A stretch of DNA of 64,000 nucleotides, from positions 2,232,001 through 2,296,000 of the forward strand of contig NW_026515544.1 in assembly GCF_014898815.1 (NCBI RefSeq). Direction: 5' to 3'. The position numbers and the translations under genes were made by a program. The stretch comes from Panonychus citri. Its lineage: Eukaryota > Arthropoda > Arachnida > Trombidiformes > Tetranychidae. The notes below the pieces were generated by a model that saw only the letters and a list, made by a program, of their open reading frames with translations, was not told the DNA's origin and did no database searches. Positions 13,301 through 25,788 of this stretch are shown one piece after another (within the stretch, counting starts at the first letter, position 1; every line of letters begins with the position of its first letter).

Positions 13301-16300
13301 GTTTTCTGTCCAGATATGATCTCGAAAACTTTCTCGACTTCTCTATTAGTTCATCTATCTCATGATTCTCATCATCACTAGAATTCTGAGTAGAATATGA
13401 CTAAAATTGATGGCGAAAACTAATGTACTTGCTAACGTGATAATGCCAAAGTAAAGCCAAAGTCTCTCTCGCTCTCTTGTTGTATCATGAGTTTGAAATC
13501 GAGTGGAATTGGTCTGAAATTTCCAGAAATTCCAATAGGAGGAAAATACAGCATTCTATCGGAATCATTACTCTTCATTAGAGAATAATTTAAATTGAGT
13601 CATTCGTTGGACTTTAGGTGTAACCATCTAACGATCATGTTTCATCATGAAGATGACAAGAACTATTTGGTGAAGAACTCAGTGAAATGTATACATTTTA
13701 TCATGAGATTTATCTTTGGGTGTGTTACTTACCTGTGATCCAATTCAATGATTATGATTCAATGTTGTGAATCTAAAAGGCGGTAACATAATTCAGAAAT
13801 TTTTTTCAATATAAAAGTAAATCGTTTGTTATAATTAGATTGTGGAGTTGATGATAATTTATAATCTAATCTTATTCGGTAGTTAATCCTTACTTATTGT
13901 CTAAGATCAAGTTTCAGATCAGATTCTAAGAATGGGATTGTCCAAATTATTAGATTTCTATTGATGAATGCTGATGATTTATTATCACAAAAGAACAGGT
14001 AAGTTCAGAGATATTGAAATTAGTTTCACAAGAGATTTAATTGAACAATAGTTGAGAGAGTCATCACCATGATCTCATTGATCTTTTGAAACTTAGAGTT
14101 AAATCAATTTAATATAATTCATGTTCCAACAAAAAACGAAATGAAATCCTATTAATGCAATTAATCAATTCTCTCAATGAATATTTGTTGTCCCGTTTGT
14201 TTTTATTTTCACCATAAAGTCAATCTCACAATTTAATCTACCCATGGTAATCCCTCTCATCTTCATCAACATTATTCATGAAACTTTAATCTAAATAAAA
14301 CTCACTGATTTTCATTGAAATCCTCTGAGTTTTCAACCACTCTAATCTCCCTGATTCAGTCTTAACTTTATCCACTTTTGTTTCAAACTCTTTCAAGATT
14401 CAAGTATCATCTGAATACATTATGATTCCAGAAGCTTTTGTGATGATAGGAGCAAGAATCAAGTTCAATGGGAAAAAGTTGGAGGACAAGGATGATCATG
14501 GTGATGATAAAGTGAATGATGGTGATACATGAACAATGGAAAACAGAACTTTGGTCGAACCAATAGTAAAATTAGTTCGTAGTGAGAGAGAGAGAAAAAA
14601 AAGAAAAAAGTTTAACACTAAATAAATATTTCCAAAGGAAGGAGACAAAGTGAAAGAGATCAGAGAAGATTTTTCATCAAATTCGTTCAGGGAGAATTAT
14701 TCCTGAGGATCGACCTTGATATTTATTATACTCATGATGGAATCAGAAAGAGGAAAATTTAATGAAAAATTTAAATGGAAAGAGAGAAAGTTCTGAGAGA
14801 AAAAGAGAAAAAATTCTTGCTCTTCCATCTGAATCTCTCATCATCATAGTCCCTTAGACTTTTTTGTTACTATCTTCATGTTTCAAAATCGATATCATGT
14901 TCCATGTGAATGAATAATCATCTCATGATTGCTCAGTTCAGGTCCAAGTTCTGAAGGGAGCTTAACCAAAATCTCAATCGATTGAGCAACATATTCAATG
15001 TAACTATATTTCTAATGAAAAGATATATAACTTGCTCTCTCCCCTGTTGGTTATCATGAATTAATCATTAACAACAAGGAATTTGTTTCCTCCAATTGAA
15101 CTTTTATCTCTCTTTTTCTTTGTCTCTCTGTCTCCTTCTTGAGTTTAGGGTGAAAAGTTCAGATTGATTCAGTTGATTAGATTATCTCTTTTCTTCAAAT
15201 TGTTTCCAAAGTTTTGGTTATCTTTATAATGTAACCGTTCAGTTAATAGACTGAACTATTTCATGATAAGATCTATTCCATTGTGGAAACTGTGTAAATT
15301 TTTGAATGATTTTCATTTGACAACAAGGTGACAAACAAAACAGTTAAACAACAATGAGAATGACAGATTTACATTCATGTAGATTATGAAAAAGGAGGAA
15401 AAAAATTCCCATGGAAACTGAATTTTATTCAGAACTTTGGAAGTCTTTCCATAAGGTCAAATTGGTTTACTCACCATGTAAACATCGGTAGGGAAAACTT
15501 GATGATATTTGTAAATGTATCTTCAAATGGGGAACAAGATGAAGACACTGGGAGTGGGAAAAAAGTTATTCAAATGAATTTTGGGTGGAAAAATATATTA
15601 TGTGATTCTAAGTCGATAAGTTGAAAAGTTGATTATAAATTCATGTGAAAGAAAAACGATAATCATGAACTTTAAATGAATACAGAATAATGAGTAATCC
15701 AAAGTGAAGAGAGAGAAAAATTTGCTGAGATGAGAAAAAAACACTCGATGGAAAAAAGTTGAGCTCCGGAAGAGAAAGAAAAAGTTCTTAAAGTTCAAAG
15801 GGAAAACTCAGAAGTTCAGAATCAAAATATTCCCTCTTTTATTGTTATTACAATTTTCTTGTTTGATTGTGAGTTCTGGTTATCAAAATTCACAGAATTC
15901 CATATGAAACAAACAAGTAACTAGAGAAAGAAAAAAAGTTCATGATAACTTGAATTTTTCGCATTCTTTTTTCATGATTCTTACATATTATCATATTATT
16001 CTTGCATGTTCAATGATTATCTTTGATAAGTAATCATGAACACTCAATAACAATCATCATCAGGAAGATAATCTTGTTGACATGATGATAATCATATAAC
16101 AATAAAATATAAATGAGATTCTGAGTGATTTGATTCAGGTAATCAGGATAAATCAAGTAAGAAATAAAAATCGGATGAGTTCAAGACTATTTGAAACTTT
16201 ATTTTGCATCATGATTACCATGATGATTATCAGATTGAAGTTCATGGATAATCATTTCAACCTGTTTTTACAAAATGTTCATAAATCCCCATGAGACTTA

Positions 16301-16439
16301 AATCCAATGGATTAACACAGCTTATCATGTAGTAAATAATATAAGGAATCACCCTGAATTAGGATGAAATTTTGAGTAAACATTTTGCCACCATGGAAAA
16401 TGACCTTTTTTTTCATGGTAACAATTCAATGTTTTCATG
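6061..16439. other. Long non-coding region between Dop2R copy 1 and the DNA transposon
   Basis: About 10.4 kb without a convincing gene. It holds presumed upstream and regulatory sequence of the receptor, a large CT/ATC microsatellite near 7.3 kb, runs of GATGAT and TCATCA words, and a short motif resembling CAGAACTTTTTTT in both orientations (for example near 9317, 10961 and 11606). Short open frames (for example 7788-8105, 11377-11577, 11787-12029) show no domain, no consistent codon bias and no splice continuity, so I do not call them. Confidence 0.55.
7254..7348. repeat. (CT)n microsatellite followed by (ATC)n
   Basis: About 70 bases of uninterrupted CT dinucleotides (7254-7324) run directly into about eight ATC triplets (to 7348). 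The overlapping open frames on both strands are simple translations of this repeat. The length is likely polymorphic. Confidence 0.95.
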
Positions 16440-16458
16440 ATACCCAATCAACAGAAGA
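16440..16458 (+). repeat. Left terminal inverted repeat of the DNA transposon
   Basis: Reads ATACCCAATCAACAGAAGA. It matches the reverse complement of 25789-25807 at 18 of 19 positions. It does not begin with CACTA/CACTG, the usual terminus of EnSpm/CACTA elements. Confidence 0.8.
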
Positions 16459-16813
16459 GACTCCAGTTAGAGTCAAAAATTATTCTCACTCGGCCATTTA
16501 GACTCTCAATTGACTCAAAAGAATAAGACCCGGATTGACTCTAAAATGACAGATTTGATGCGCTTAAAGATTCAAAATTGATTCAAATGAACTCCTTTTT
16601 AGTTGCAATTGACTCAAATTCGACTGTCGTTGTTGTCAAAAAATATTGATTCTAACTGATTGATATGAGAATCAGAAAATCAAGAATCTAGTACCAATGA
16701 ATCAATTAAAAAAATCAATAAGATTTTGATCGCGAATTTCCGAAAGATTAACAAATTAGAAGAAACAAAAATCCGATAGAAATCATTATTTATTTATATT
16801 ATGAATCTCAAGA

Positions 16814-18545
16814 TTAGGGAAAACTTTGTGTTATTGCTATAGAATCTAGAAAATCAAAATTTGTTTTGTCGTATTCCTGGTCATGAATCTTGTCATTTTG
16901 CGATCTCAAAATTGTGTTTCTTGCACAAAAGGCTTTGATGATTCGCTTGCGAACTTCATTCTCGGCTTTTGATGAATACTTTAGAATGTCGGCTTTCCTG
17001 AAACAATGATCTGTATAAAAAATCTAATTAGTTTGATTCTCAGGATTTTGATTTTACTTATTCTATTGAGAAACTCACTTATGAAAGCTTGAACTCGATT
17101 CAGTCCAAGTTTAAAATCAAAATCTCCTTGGATTCTTGCATTGAGTGGGTCTTCAAATCCCCAAATGAATGCAAGTGGATATTTTGCTGTATTGCTCCAG
17201 AAAATTTGTATCAATTGAAATATATGATTCCAAAGTTTTTTGATCTAAACTTTTTACCAAGTGTTACATTTTGTAATAACTTTCTGGAAAACTCATTACA
17301 ATTTGATAAGCGAATGAAGTTGGATCACCTGGTCTTGCGTTTCTGATTGCTGATTTATATTGATCAAAATCAATGGAATCAATCCTTCAAGAAAGATCTT
17401 ATTCTGTTGACATGAAAATCATAATTATTAATTAAAAATATGAAAATAAGAACTTGAATCCAAACATACTTTTGTACTATTTTTATAAGTTCTGTCTGTT
17501 TCTGGAATAGACTGAGCAGTTTCATCCTCTTTCTTTGTTTGATGATCAACCAATTTGATGAAATCAGACAAAAGGTTGATAACTGTTAGCAGAATAGATC
17601 CAGTCGTATCTCTGTCTGATAGGTTTGATTTCATCTTATCTAGATCTTTCAACTGTTCATAAACACTTTTAATCAAAATCTGAGTTATTGAAAGATCTAA
17701 CTCTGATCTATGTGAATCTATTCTCGGCTTTTCAAACTCTTGAACCTTTGCTTTATAATCAGGAAAGTCCAGATCTTTACCAATATTATTCTCATCCTCG
17801 CACGGTTTAGAATTCTCGAGCTTCACCTGCTTTTTTGTTTCAGATGTATTTGAATCAATTTTTTCAGTTTGAGAATCATTTCCAAATATATAGCTCAAGA
17901 TTCTAGAACTGAAAACTTGCTTTGGAGGAAGATCATCAGCTGAATCTAATGGAACATGAGTAAGCTCTGTAACATAGTCAGTATATTTCTTGATTTTCTT
18001 CATACCATTCAGAGCTTGATTTCTATCTACGTTTTCTTTCAACGATTTGCCTATTTCTAGAGGAGAATCTGAAAAAAGATAAATTTACTAAATTATAATT
18101 TTTCAACCACTTTTTTTGACTCACCTCCAATAGCAATGATAGATACATAAACATCATACGTCCTTAGTTGGATCTTGAAACAGTTTTCACTTAAGTCCAT
18201 AAACTTTGTGAAAGGTAATTTGAATCCAAAACTTTTGAGCTGAGATTCCTGAATCTTCACAAGGAACGGTTGATTCAAAGATTCATACTTTTCATTCAAA
18301 ATAAATGGATTCAAAATCACATAAAGTAGATTCTTTGGCAATTTATCTACAAGTTTATCAGAATCACATTTCTCAGAAGACTTTTTCTTTTCTAATAGCG
18401 TTGATTTTTTGTTGATATCACTTGAAAGTTTTCTCTTGATTCCAGCACTTGTTGATGGTTGACACAATGATGTTTCACTTTCAACAGATTGTTTTAAATT
18501 TTCTTTAGGACCAAAGGTTTTCATATTTCTTTTCAAAAAAGACAT
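16814..18545 (-). pseudogene. BEN-like accessory gene A of the transposon (four exons, frame breaks)
   Basis: Exon 1 runs 18545-18125 from an ATG (MSFLKRNMK), exon 2 18068-17470, exon 3 17403-17079 and exon 4 17010-16814, with GT-AG introns of 56-68 nt. Exons 1 and 2 join in phase. Exon 3 reads in at least three frames, switching at AAAA and AAAAAA runs near 17.3-17.2 kb. Pieced together in its segments, it resembles gene B: an N-terminal segment ending in IAIGG, and a C-terminal segment with FEDPLNARIQG and LGLNRVQAFI matching ESPLC and LGQRRLQALL of gene B. The N-terminus is rich in Lys/Ser. Function is unknown; by analogy with BEN domains it may bind DNA. It may be a decayed gene, or the breaks may be homopolymer errors in the assembly. 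A TATA-like TATTTATAA lies just upstream of the start on the minus strand. Confidence 0.55.
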
Positions 18546-18895
18546 TTTTTCCCTTTGAAACACAAAAATTATTTGATTGTGAAGAGAAACAGTTTATAAA
18601 TACTCTGCAAGGAAATCATTTCCGGAAAAGGAAATTTTTAATGGGAAAAGTAACTTTGATTCTAATGAAGGGGATGAGATAATTGATTCCCCATTTTGAA
18701 ATAATTTTGTGATTAGATTGAATCAGATTGGGGATAAATGTGACTATTTCGTAATACAATGCATATTGAGCACGTGATTTAAAGCTGATTCAAAATCTAT
18801 GAAAATAATTTGTCTTTGAAAATTGAAAATTTGAAAGAAGTAAATGAAAATGTTACTTTTTTGATTGCAAAACTTCTTGAATCCTATTCATATGA

Positions 18896-21343
18896 TCACT
18901 TTGGGTTTTTCTTTGCTAGTAGAAATTGATCCCACAATCCATTTTCTTTCATGAATTTAATGGCGTCGAGTGAAACTTGAGTGGATTCATCTTTAGAACT
19001 TTCTCCTTGATTATTATCATCAACACTGGATTCTTCTGGGTTTCATCGTCGATATTCTTCTGTTTCTTAGATTTGAATCTTCTGATGTCAATGATGATTT
19101 CCTTTTTTTGGAAATTGAGATTTCTTCGTCGGTGGTTTCATCTTGGCATGTATTAGAAACAATGCTTGAACAAGCATTTTCAGTCATCGAAGATTCACCG
19201 TCAGTATTTTCTCTGTTGATTTGTTCAAGATTCATCGAGCTTGAATCATCGGTTTTCTCAAAAACTTGATTCTTTTCAATGGAATCAATTTTAACAGAAT
19301 CAACATCGGATTCTATTCTTTCAATTGTAGTTAACGGTGTTGAAGGATTTCCATTGGGAGCTAAATTTTGCTCTGTCAATCTCTGTGTTAACGGAAGAAA
19401 ACTTGCAAGATTTTTCGCACTGATATTTGCAACCAAGGAAATCGGCTCAGATTGACCATCTATTTGTTGATCAGTTTCATCCAGATTTCGCGAATCACCA
19501 ACGATTTGTGAATGGTCATTGATTTCATCATTTTGGTTGACCTCAGCTATCGAAGATGAATCGTTAACGAGAACTCCAGTTTCTGAGCCAGCGCCATCAC
19601 AATCTTTCTGATCTGCATCGTATTCGAGATTCTTCAAATGACTCTCCGAGATATTCAAAACGGATGATTCCTCTTCTCTTTCTCTGTGAATGGAGTTTCT
19701 AGTAACTCTGATGTACGATGGATCTGGTGTAGATGTAGATCCTGCTTTAAGATTTTTTTTTCCGCGTAGATCCTTGGGTTGTTGATTCTTCGAAGCTGGA
19801 TTCTTAGAAGGTGGATTCTTAGAAGCTGAATTCTCAGATTGAATCGCCTCTGGTTGATCATCAGATCCACTTGATAAAGATTCCAAATCATCTTCACTTT
19901 CTACTTGATTCCAATTTTCCCAAACGGTTGCCCAGCCATTATAATTTTTCTCAAGTTTTGTTCTGAGATTACACATTGCTTTGCCGATTTGGTTCGCGAA
20001 GTGTTTTTCAGCCACAGAATCATATGATTTTTTGCCACATTTCCTCAAAATATGATCTGTAAAAAACACTTATTAGAGAATCAATCTTTAAATAATTAAT
20101 CTTGATCTTACCTAATAAAGCTTGTAATCTCCGTTGTCCCAAGTTACGATCTATTTTTCCTGAACATGGATTACATAGAGGAGATTCATGATTCCATAAT
20201 TCAATGAGAGATCCTTTCTTGGAATTCCCTCTCAAGGTAGTATTCAGAATCCAATGAGATGGAAAGCAGTATTTAACCACATTATTAAATAGAACGTTTG
20301 GCTCTCGTTGATGAATTTTTCTGGTCAAATGTTTGAAAGCTTTAGCATAGTGCCTCGATTTAACGGGTAGTACACCTTCAATCATCGTGATTGAACCGAT
20401 TTCATGAGTCAGATCTTCTGGTATGATTCTGGTACCGGATCTACTCTCCATTTCTGTGTTTCCCGTTTGTTTTTCAATAAGCGATCGAATGTTTGAGTGC
20501 AGTGACAACACGATTTGAGAGAACGATGATAGTATAGCAATTGTTTCTGCAGCGAATATCGAATTGAATTGATCAGCTGTGAATGATTCCGGTGGGTTTT
20601 TCAATTTCTCAACTCTTGAAACAGTTTCAGCGAGAACTTCAGAAAGCGAGGTAACAGTTTCATTCTGAGATCCAGAAGAGGCAGGAGCTAAAACTATTGA
20701 TGATTGATCTGATGCAACTGATTCATCATCAGCTTGTGATGCATCATCTTTTACTTCATCTTGTTGACTTTTCTCTCCATCTTTGGAAGCAATTTCGAAT
20801 TTACGAAGACATTCAGCTTGCTTGATCAAGGACTCGAATTCATTTAGAGAAATCGCTTTGAGAAGCTTATCCTCATTTTTGATGAGAGTGATATTTCTAA
20901 TTGGCAGCCAATGGGTGATCTTAGTTGCTAGTCCAGGGAGATTGTATTTTTGAAGCTTAATACTGAGCTTTTTATATGAAGAAATTAGATCCTTTGATTC
21001 ATCTGTCAAAAAATAAAGAATCGTAGTTAAAGAATACAGAAATTTGTGAATTTGATTCACTTACCACCATAAGCGACGAGCATCACCGGAATACCTTTAA
21101 GTCCATCGATATGTAGATTCATCAGATTTTCTGGATGTACTTTCATCCATTTCACAACTGTCGGAAGCTTGTCAGTTTCTAATTTGAAACCAACTGGCAG
21201 AGTTTTCTCTCCATCTTTCTTGTCTTTGATTCTGATTAAGCAGAGAATCAGTTTTCATCATCCATGAGATCACAAAAGGTTCCTACTATTGTTTTCTGAT
21301 TGAAAATATAACGAGATTTTGATGGCTGTCGAGGGGTGGACAT
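18896..21343 (-). CDS. BEN-like accessory gene B of the transposon (three exons)
   Basis: Exon 1 runs 21343-21065 (starts MSTPRQPSK), exon 2 21002-20112 and exon 3 20056-18896. The intron 1 position and the BEN-region intron are shared with gene A. The segment across the exon 2/3 junction looks like a BEN domain: VKYCFPSHWILNTTLRGN, then LGQRRLQALLDHILRKCG, then FANQIGKAMCNLR, matching the usual order of an LF-type helix, a T-x-x-G turn, the L-x-x-x-R-x-x-A helix and a closing helix. BEN domains bind DNA or chromatin proteins, so this could bind the element's own sequence. The rest is acidic and Ser-rich. Two frame problems are visible. Exon 1 changes frame at a GAAAA run near 21.25 kb. Exon 3 hits a stop at 19020, although coding-like sequence continues in another frame to a TGA at 18896-18898. 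The BEN assignment is from motif recognition only. Confidence 0.55.
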
Positions 21344-21787
21344 GATTCTAAACGTTTGACTTTTCTGTTTCCGGAAATATTTTTCCATTCAAGTCGATTT
21401 TACTTTTAAAATGGAAAAACTCACAAAATAAAACTATTTTAAAACAACAGAATTTGATTTAAAAGATGAAACTGATTTAAAAATGAAGTTCAACTTCCTG
21501 AAAAGATAAGTTTTATCTTTAAAATCAAGTGAAGATTATGATTGATTAGATATGGAAACTATGGTAACGGGTTAAAGAGAATAGAAAAAAAATTGTTCTA
21601 TTCTTTTTGAATTTTGTTCTATTCTTTTTAATTTAGAAACGCCCCCTTTCTTCAACCACGTTGGTTTCAAAGTCAAATTTTCAATGACAAAACAATTTAA
21701 TTAAATGTTTATTATATTTATGGTGATTTATTTTATTTTGTGATTTTCTCAAAATGTTGTTTGAATTTAATTAGTTAAAAAGATAAA
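21344..21787. promoter_or_regulatory. Divergent intergenic region between gene B and the transposase
   Basis: 444 bases separate the start codons of the minus-strand gene B and the plus-strand transposase, so this interval must carry both promoters if both are transcribed. It is AT-rich, with an imperfect tandem repeat of TTGTTCTATTCTTTTT near 21.59-21.63 kb and the TATA-like stretch TTTATTATATTTATGG near 21.71 kb, upstream of the transposase ATG. The choice of TATA element is inferred. Confidence 0.4.
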
Positions 21788-24264
21788 ATGTCAACCGAAC
21801 AACGTTCAACAATCGGGTCTTCAACGAGAAACATCAACAGAAGAATAAGATCTTCTCATCTGTATCGTGAATCTCTCTACTTAGATGCCCTTCCTGAATA
21901 TGAAAGTGAGGAAGTTCAGTCTAACAATTTGTCAATCGATTTTGATGATTCGGTGAATTTTGAATCAGATTCTGAAGAAGAATTCTCTAGTAGTCAACAA
22001 TCTGAAATGGACGAGAAAAAACAGCCTTCTTTCAGAGAATATGGAGAAGCTGTTGTTTCTTCATGTTTAAGCTATGCTGGTTTGAATTTGAATCAAGCCG
22101 AGAAAGTGATAAATTTATTCAACAATATGAATCTAAGATTCTTTGATTCTCAGATCAAGATTCCAAGTGCGAGATATTTGTGGGACAAGAGAGCAAAAAG
22201 TAACCCGGTGAGTGTTTATCTGATTTGCGATAAAAAACATGCTCATGGACCTTTTTTCGGAGAGCCGAAAAACTATGGATACTTTGAATGTGAAGGTGAA
22301 CGGATTCAAGCTGAACTGAAGAGTGAAAAATACTTTCTACATGTTTCTTTGAAAGAACAGCTGATTACACATCTTCCTTTTTTCCCTGAAAACGATTGGT
22401 TGGTTGAATCTGAAGAAGAATCGAATGTTACAGATGTAAGTAATGGAATCTTAGCTAAGAGAGAAAAGTCTAAGATAATTACTGATACGAAGACTTTTAC
22501 CTTAACCTTACATTCTGACGAGGTTCAAGCAGGAAATAGTTCTTCAATCAAAATATTCCCGGTTTTTATTTCCATCAATGAATTGAAACCTGTTTCCAGA
22601 AGGAAAAGTTTCTTCTTAGTTGGGTTGTATGTTGGAAAATTCAAGCCCGTTGTTGAAAGTTATCTTGGACCGATAATTGAAGAATTGAAGAGCTTGGAAG
22701 ACGAGCCAATTTCGTTTCAATGGCAAAATACATCGATTCTTAAAGCTAGATTCTGTCTGATTGGACTTGTTGCTGATGCTCCAATGAGAGCTTATTTACG
22801 AGGAGTAAGACAATATAATCATCTCAATGGCTGTGACTGGTGTCTGGTCACAGCTTCGTCATCAAGTAGAGGTGCTAGAATATATCCTAATAAAACTATT
22901 TTCGAGCTGAATCCCTTGAAAAGAAAACGTGAAGATTTTTCCTCATTTGAAGAATCAATTAGCGAAAACATAGATAATGAAACTGAAAATTTGAATCCAC
23001 GTTTCAGGGGAATCCAAAAAATCTCTCCCCTTCTAAAACTCAATTCGTTCGATATTGTTGATGGTGTCACAGTAGAATCAATGCACTGTTTGATTCTAGG
23101 AATCTTAAGAAAGCTGATAATCTCTGGCTGGATGGTTAGTTCATCGAGTGATATTTTCGATTCAAATACAGTTAAATGTATGAGAAAAGACAAAGCCTTT
23201 TTCAAACGTGAGCTCTCAAGTCGCTTGATACAGATTAAAGTAACATCCGAGTTCACTAGAAGACCAAGAGATTTAGATCAAATAAGATTCTGGAAATCAA
23301 ATGAGTATGATTCTTTTCTTTCATATTATATCTTGCCAACTGCCATTGGATTGTTGAGACCCAAAACTTTGAATCACATTCTCTGTCTCGCCCGGATTTA
23401 TTATCTTTCACACTGTGGCCCAGTTAACCAATCGATCATTGAAGAGCTTAAGAACTTGATCGAAGAATTCAAGATCGGAGTTCTATCAATTTACGGAAAT
23501 AATTTTCTCACTTATAATCTACACATTTTAAGTCATCTTCCAGATTCTCTTCTCAACCTTGGACCGAACTCGAATATCTCATCATATCCACTCGAAGATT
23601 ATATGGGTGTGCTGAAAGAGAAAGTACGAAGATCATCAAATATTGCTCCATCACTAGTGCGAATTTTCATAAATGATTTCAAATATGTGGAAAATTTGAA
23701 AAATAGTGTTTCCTCTTGGAATCTTAATCGAAAAGAGAAACAAGACTTCGGATTCAGTAGATTTATCCAACTAAATCTGATAAAGTGATTTTATTAAGGA
23801 TTCAGCTTCTTTTGAAAGGCAGCAAATTGTTGAATCGCTGAAAACCTTTGTGCCAATTCTGAATCAAGTGATTTTACATTTTCAAGACTGTGTCAATCAA
23901 CGGAAAGCTTTTCAACTCTAAAATACTCAAAGAACAAATCGAGAAGTGATTCAATTTTCAGGTCAAAGGACAAGAATTTTACTCCATTCTTTCCATAATT
24001 GAATTCGCTGGGAGAATTCTTGCTTGGTGCAAGAAATCCATGCTTCCAGTTAAGCTCGATTTCAAGGGTTTCAGTGGCCATTATATTTTCGGTCTAGACT
24101 ATCTTTTTGAAGCAAAAGTAGAAACTTCAACTAGAACAATAGCAAGTAAAAGCCTTGTTGAGTTGACAGCTGATTCAGAAAAATGCTTTTTTATTCAAAG
24201 TTCTAAATTTTGCCATAGATACGCGAAAGATTATATTGTGATTCCTTTTCTAATCAACTATTGA
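21788..24264 (+). CDS. tnp2/EnSpm-like DDE transposase
   Basis: The first exon is open for 666 codons from ATG (MSTEQRSTIG). Its motifs match animal tnp2-type (EnSpm/CACTA group) transposases: LVADAPMRA with candidate catalytic Asp330, then QYNHLNGCDWC with a Cys pair, VDGVTVESMHCLILG with Asp425, and YPLEDYMGVLK with Glu603. A stop at 23788 would truncate the family C-terminus. Two short introns restore it in phase: 23757-23805 (49 nt) and 23892-23961 (70 nt), giving exons 21788-23756, 23806-23891 and 23962-24264 and a protein of 785 residues. The last exon ends KDYIVIPFLINY, resembling the usual end of this family. The N-terminus is acidic and Ser-rich. The protein would cut and join the element ends in the nucleus. 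The introns are inferred. Without them the protein is 666 residues. Confidence 0.75.
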
Positions 24265-24617
24265 TTCGTCAGGTGAGTTTTTCAATTAAATTCATAAGAC
24301 AAGAGATTCAATTTAATCAAGTAAAAGATTCTAATTATTTTTTCTTTACAGAAACTGAAACAAAGTCTCTTGTTCAGATCATCATTTCCAAAAAAAGCTA
24401 AATCGTGTTTCCCCAAATCGTGTATTCTTCTTGTGTTTTTCTCGGTTGATATCGGTGTTTCTACTTTCGCAACAAAATTACAGCGTTTTATTTTAATTGT
24501 GAAAACATTATTCTTCGTAATTTTCATCTAATTGTTGTGTGTGATACAATTCAAGTGTTAGATTCAATAAGATCCATAAGATTCTGTTCATTAAATAATT
24601 TGTTGGCCATTCTCAGG

Positions 24618-25191
24618 ATGAAAACAAGTAAGTAGAATTCTCATTTTCTTTGATAAGAATATGCTTCCCAAAATTTTTGTTATGATTCCAATGATTTTGA
24701 TTCATAGTATATCCTCAAATTCTAATTCTATTTAAGAAATTCTATCTGAGAAATTCTATTTGAGAAATTCTATTTGAGAAATTCTATTTGAAAAATTCTA
24801 TTTGAGAAATTCTATTTAGAAATTCTATTTTCTAAACGCTTTTTTCTCTTGGTATTGATTCCGAATTTTCTCTAATCATTTTTTTTGTGTTTTTTTTTAA
24901 TTTTCTGATTTAGATTCTGTTAAGAAATCTGAAAAGATTCAAACAATCATGATGCAAGTAAAAGTGATTGAACATAAACAAAGGAAGTATTGGAAAACAA
25001 AAAAACGCTTTACAAGTTTTAAAATTCTTTCAATTCATCAATGTGCCAATGATAAAGAAAATGAGCTCCCACTTGGATCATCAGAAAAGAAAGAAGAGAA
25101 AATTTTAGTTGAGAAAATCGATGATTTGAATCTAAATGAGTATCAATTCATGGATTTCTCACAGGAAATTCAGTCTATGGATACAAATTAA
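24618..25191 (+). CDS. Small two-exon gene of the transposon, unknown function
   Basis: ATG at 24618 opens a ten-base first exon (24618-24627) with a good donor (A|GTAAGT). The acceptor TTTAG at 24909-24913 joins in phase to an exon that ends with TAA at 25189-25191, predicting about 95 residues (MKTNSVKKSEK...). The N-terminal half is basic (KQRKYWKTKKRF). The C-terminal half is acidic, with DDLNLNEYQF. I recognise no family. Without the first exon the frame would start at ATG 24949 and give 80 residues. The intron contains the 14-bp minisatellite described separately. Position and orientation suggest a protein accompanying the transposase. Confidence 0.5.
24725..24832. repeat. 14-bp minisatellite, about seven copies
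   Basis: Tandem units of about ATTCTATTTGAGAA repeat roughly seven times with small changes (TTTAAGAA, TCTGAGAA, TTGAAAAA, TTTAGAA). The array lies inside the predicted intron of the small gene. It is head-to-tail without spacers, so it is not a CRISPR array. Confidence 0.85.
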
Positions 25192-25788
25192 AGATAACCA
25201 GGAATCTATTAAGAAGAATCTCTAATCAATGTCTACTCTTGAAATTTAAGTGAATCTACTCTGCAAATTCTTATTACATTTTATTATTATCTACCGAATC
25301 TGAAAATCTTGAATCCATGATTCCTTCCGATGATTTTTCTTATTTTGTTTTCAAATTCCTCAATCAAATTCTATTATCCGTTATTTCTCTCAGTAGAAAC
25401 TATTTTTTCATCGAATTATTATTTTGTGTATCTCTTATGAGCTGATTCTTTGTTTTAAGATTCAATGAATCTGTGAAAATTAAATTTGATTTCTTAATAG
25501 AATCACAACAAAAATCTAATTAAATATGAACATATTTTCATTTAAAGATCTAAATATCAAACACTCACAAAGAATCCTGTTTGGATTCGTAAGGTATCGG
25601 ATCTCTAAGCGCTAATTACAAAATATCGACTGATTCTCGACCTTTAGATTCTCAAACTCGAAATTATTTTTGAATCAAATTTGAATCAAAATATCATTCA
25701 AAAAATTCATAAGATTTTTGAACCTTAGTTCGTCTACAATTTGAATCAGAATTGATTCCAAAAAGTTTCTTTTTTGTTCTCAAAATTT

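Noticed and set aside
22819..23256. Minus-strand 145-codon frame
   Set aside because: It lies wholly opposite the recognised transposase coding sequence.
24040..24264. Separate small gene of 74 codons after the transposase
   Set aside because: Its frame is open upstream to an acceptor at 23961 and joins the transposase in phase, and its end resembles the transposase C-terminus.
24725..24832. Possible CRISPR-like array
   Set aside because: Units are contiguous with no spacers and the host is a eukaryote; it is a minisatellite.
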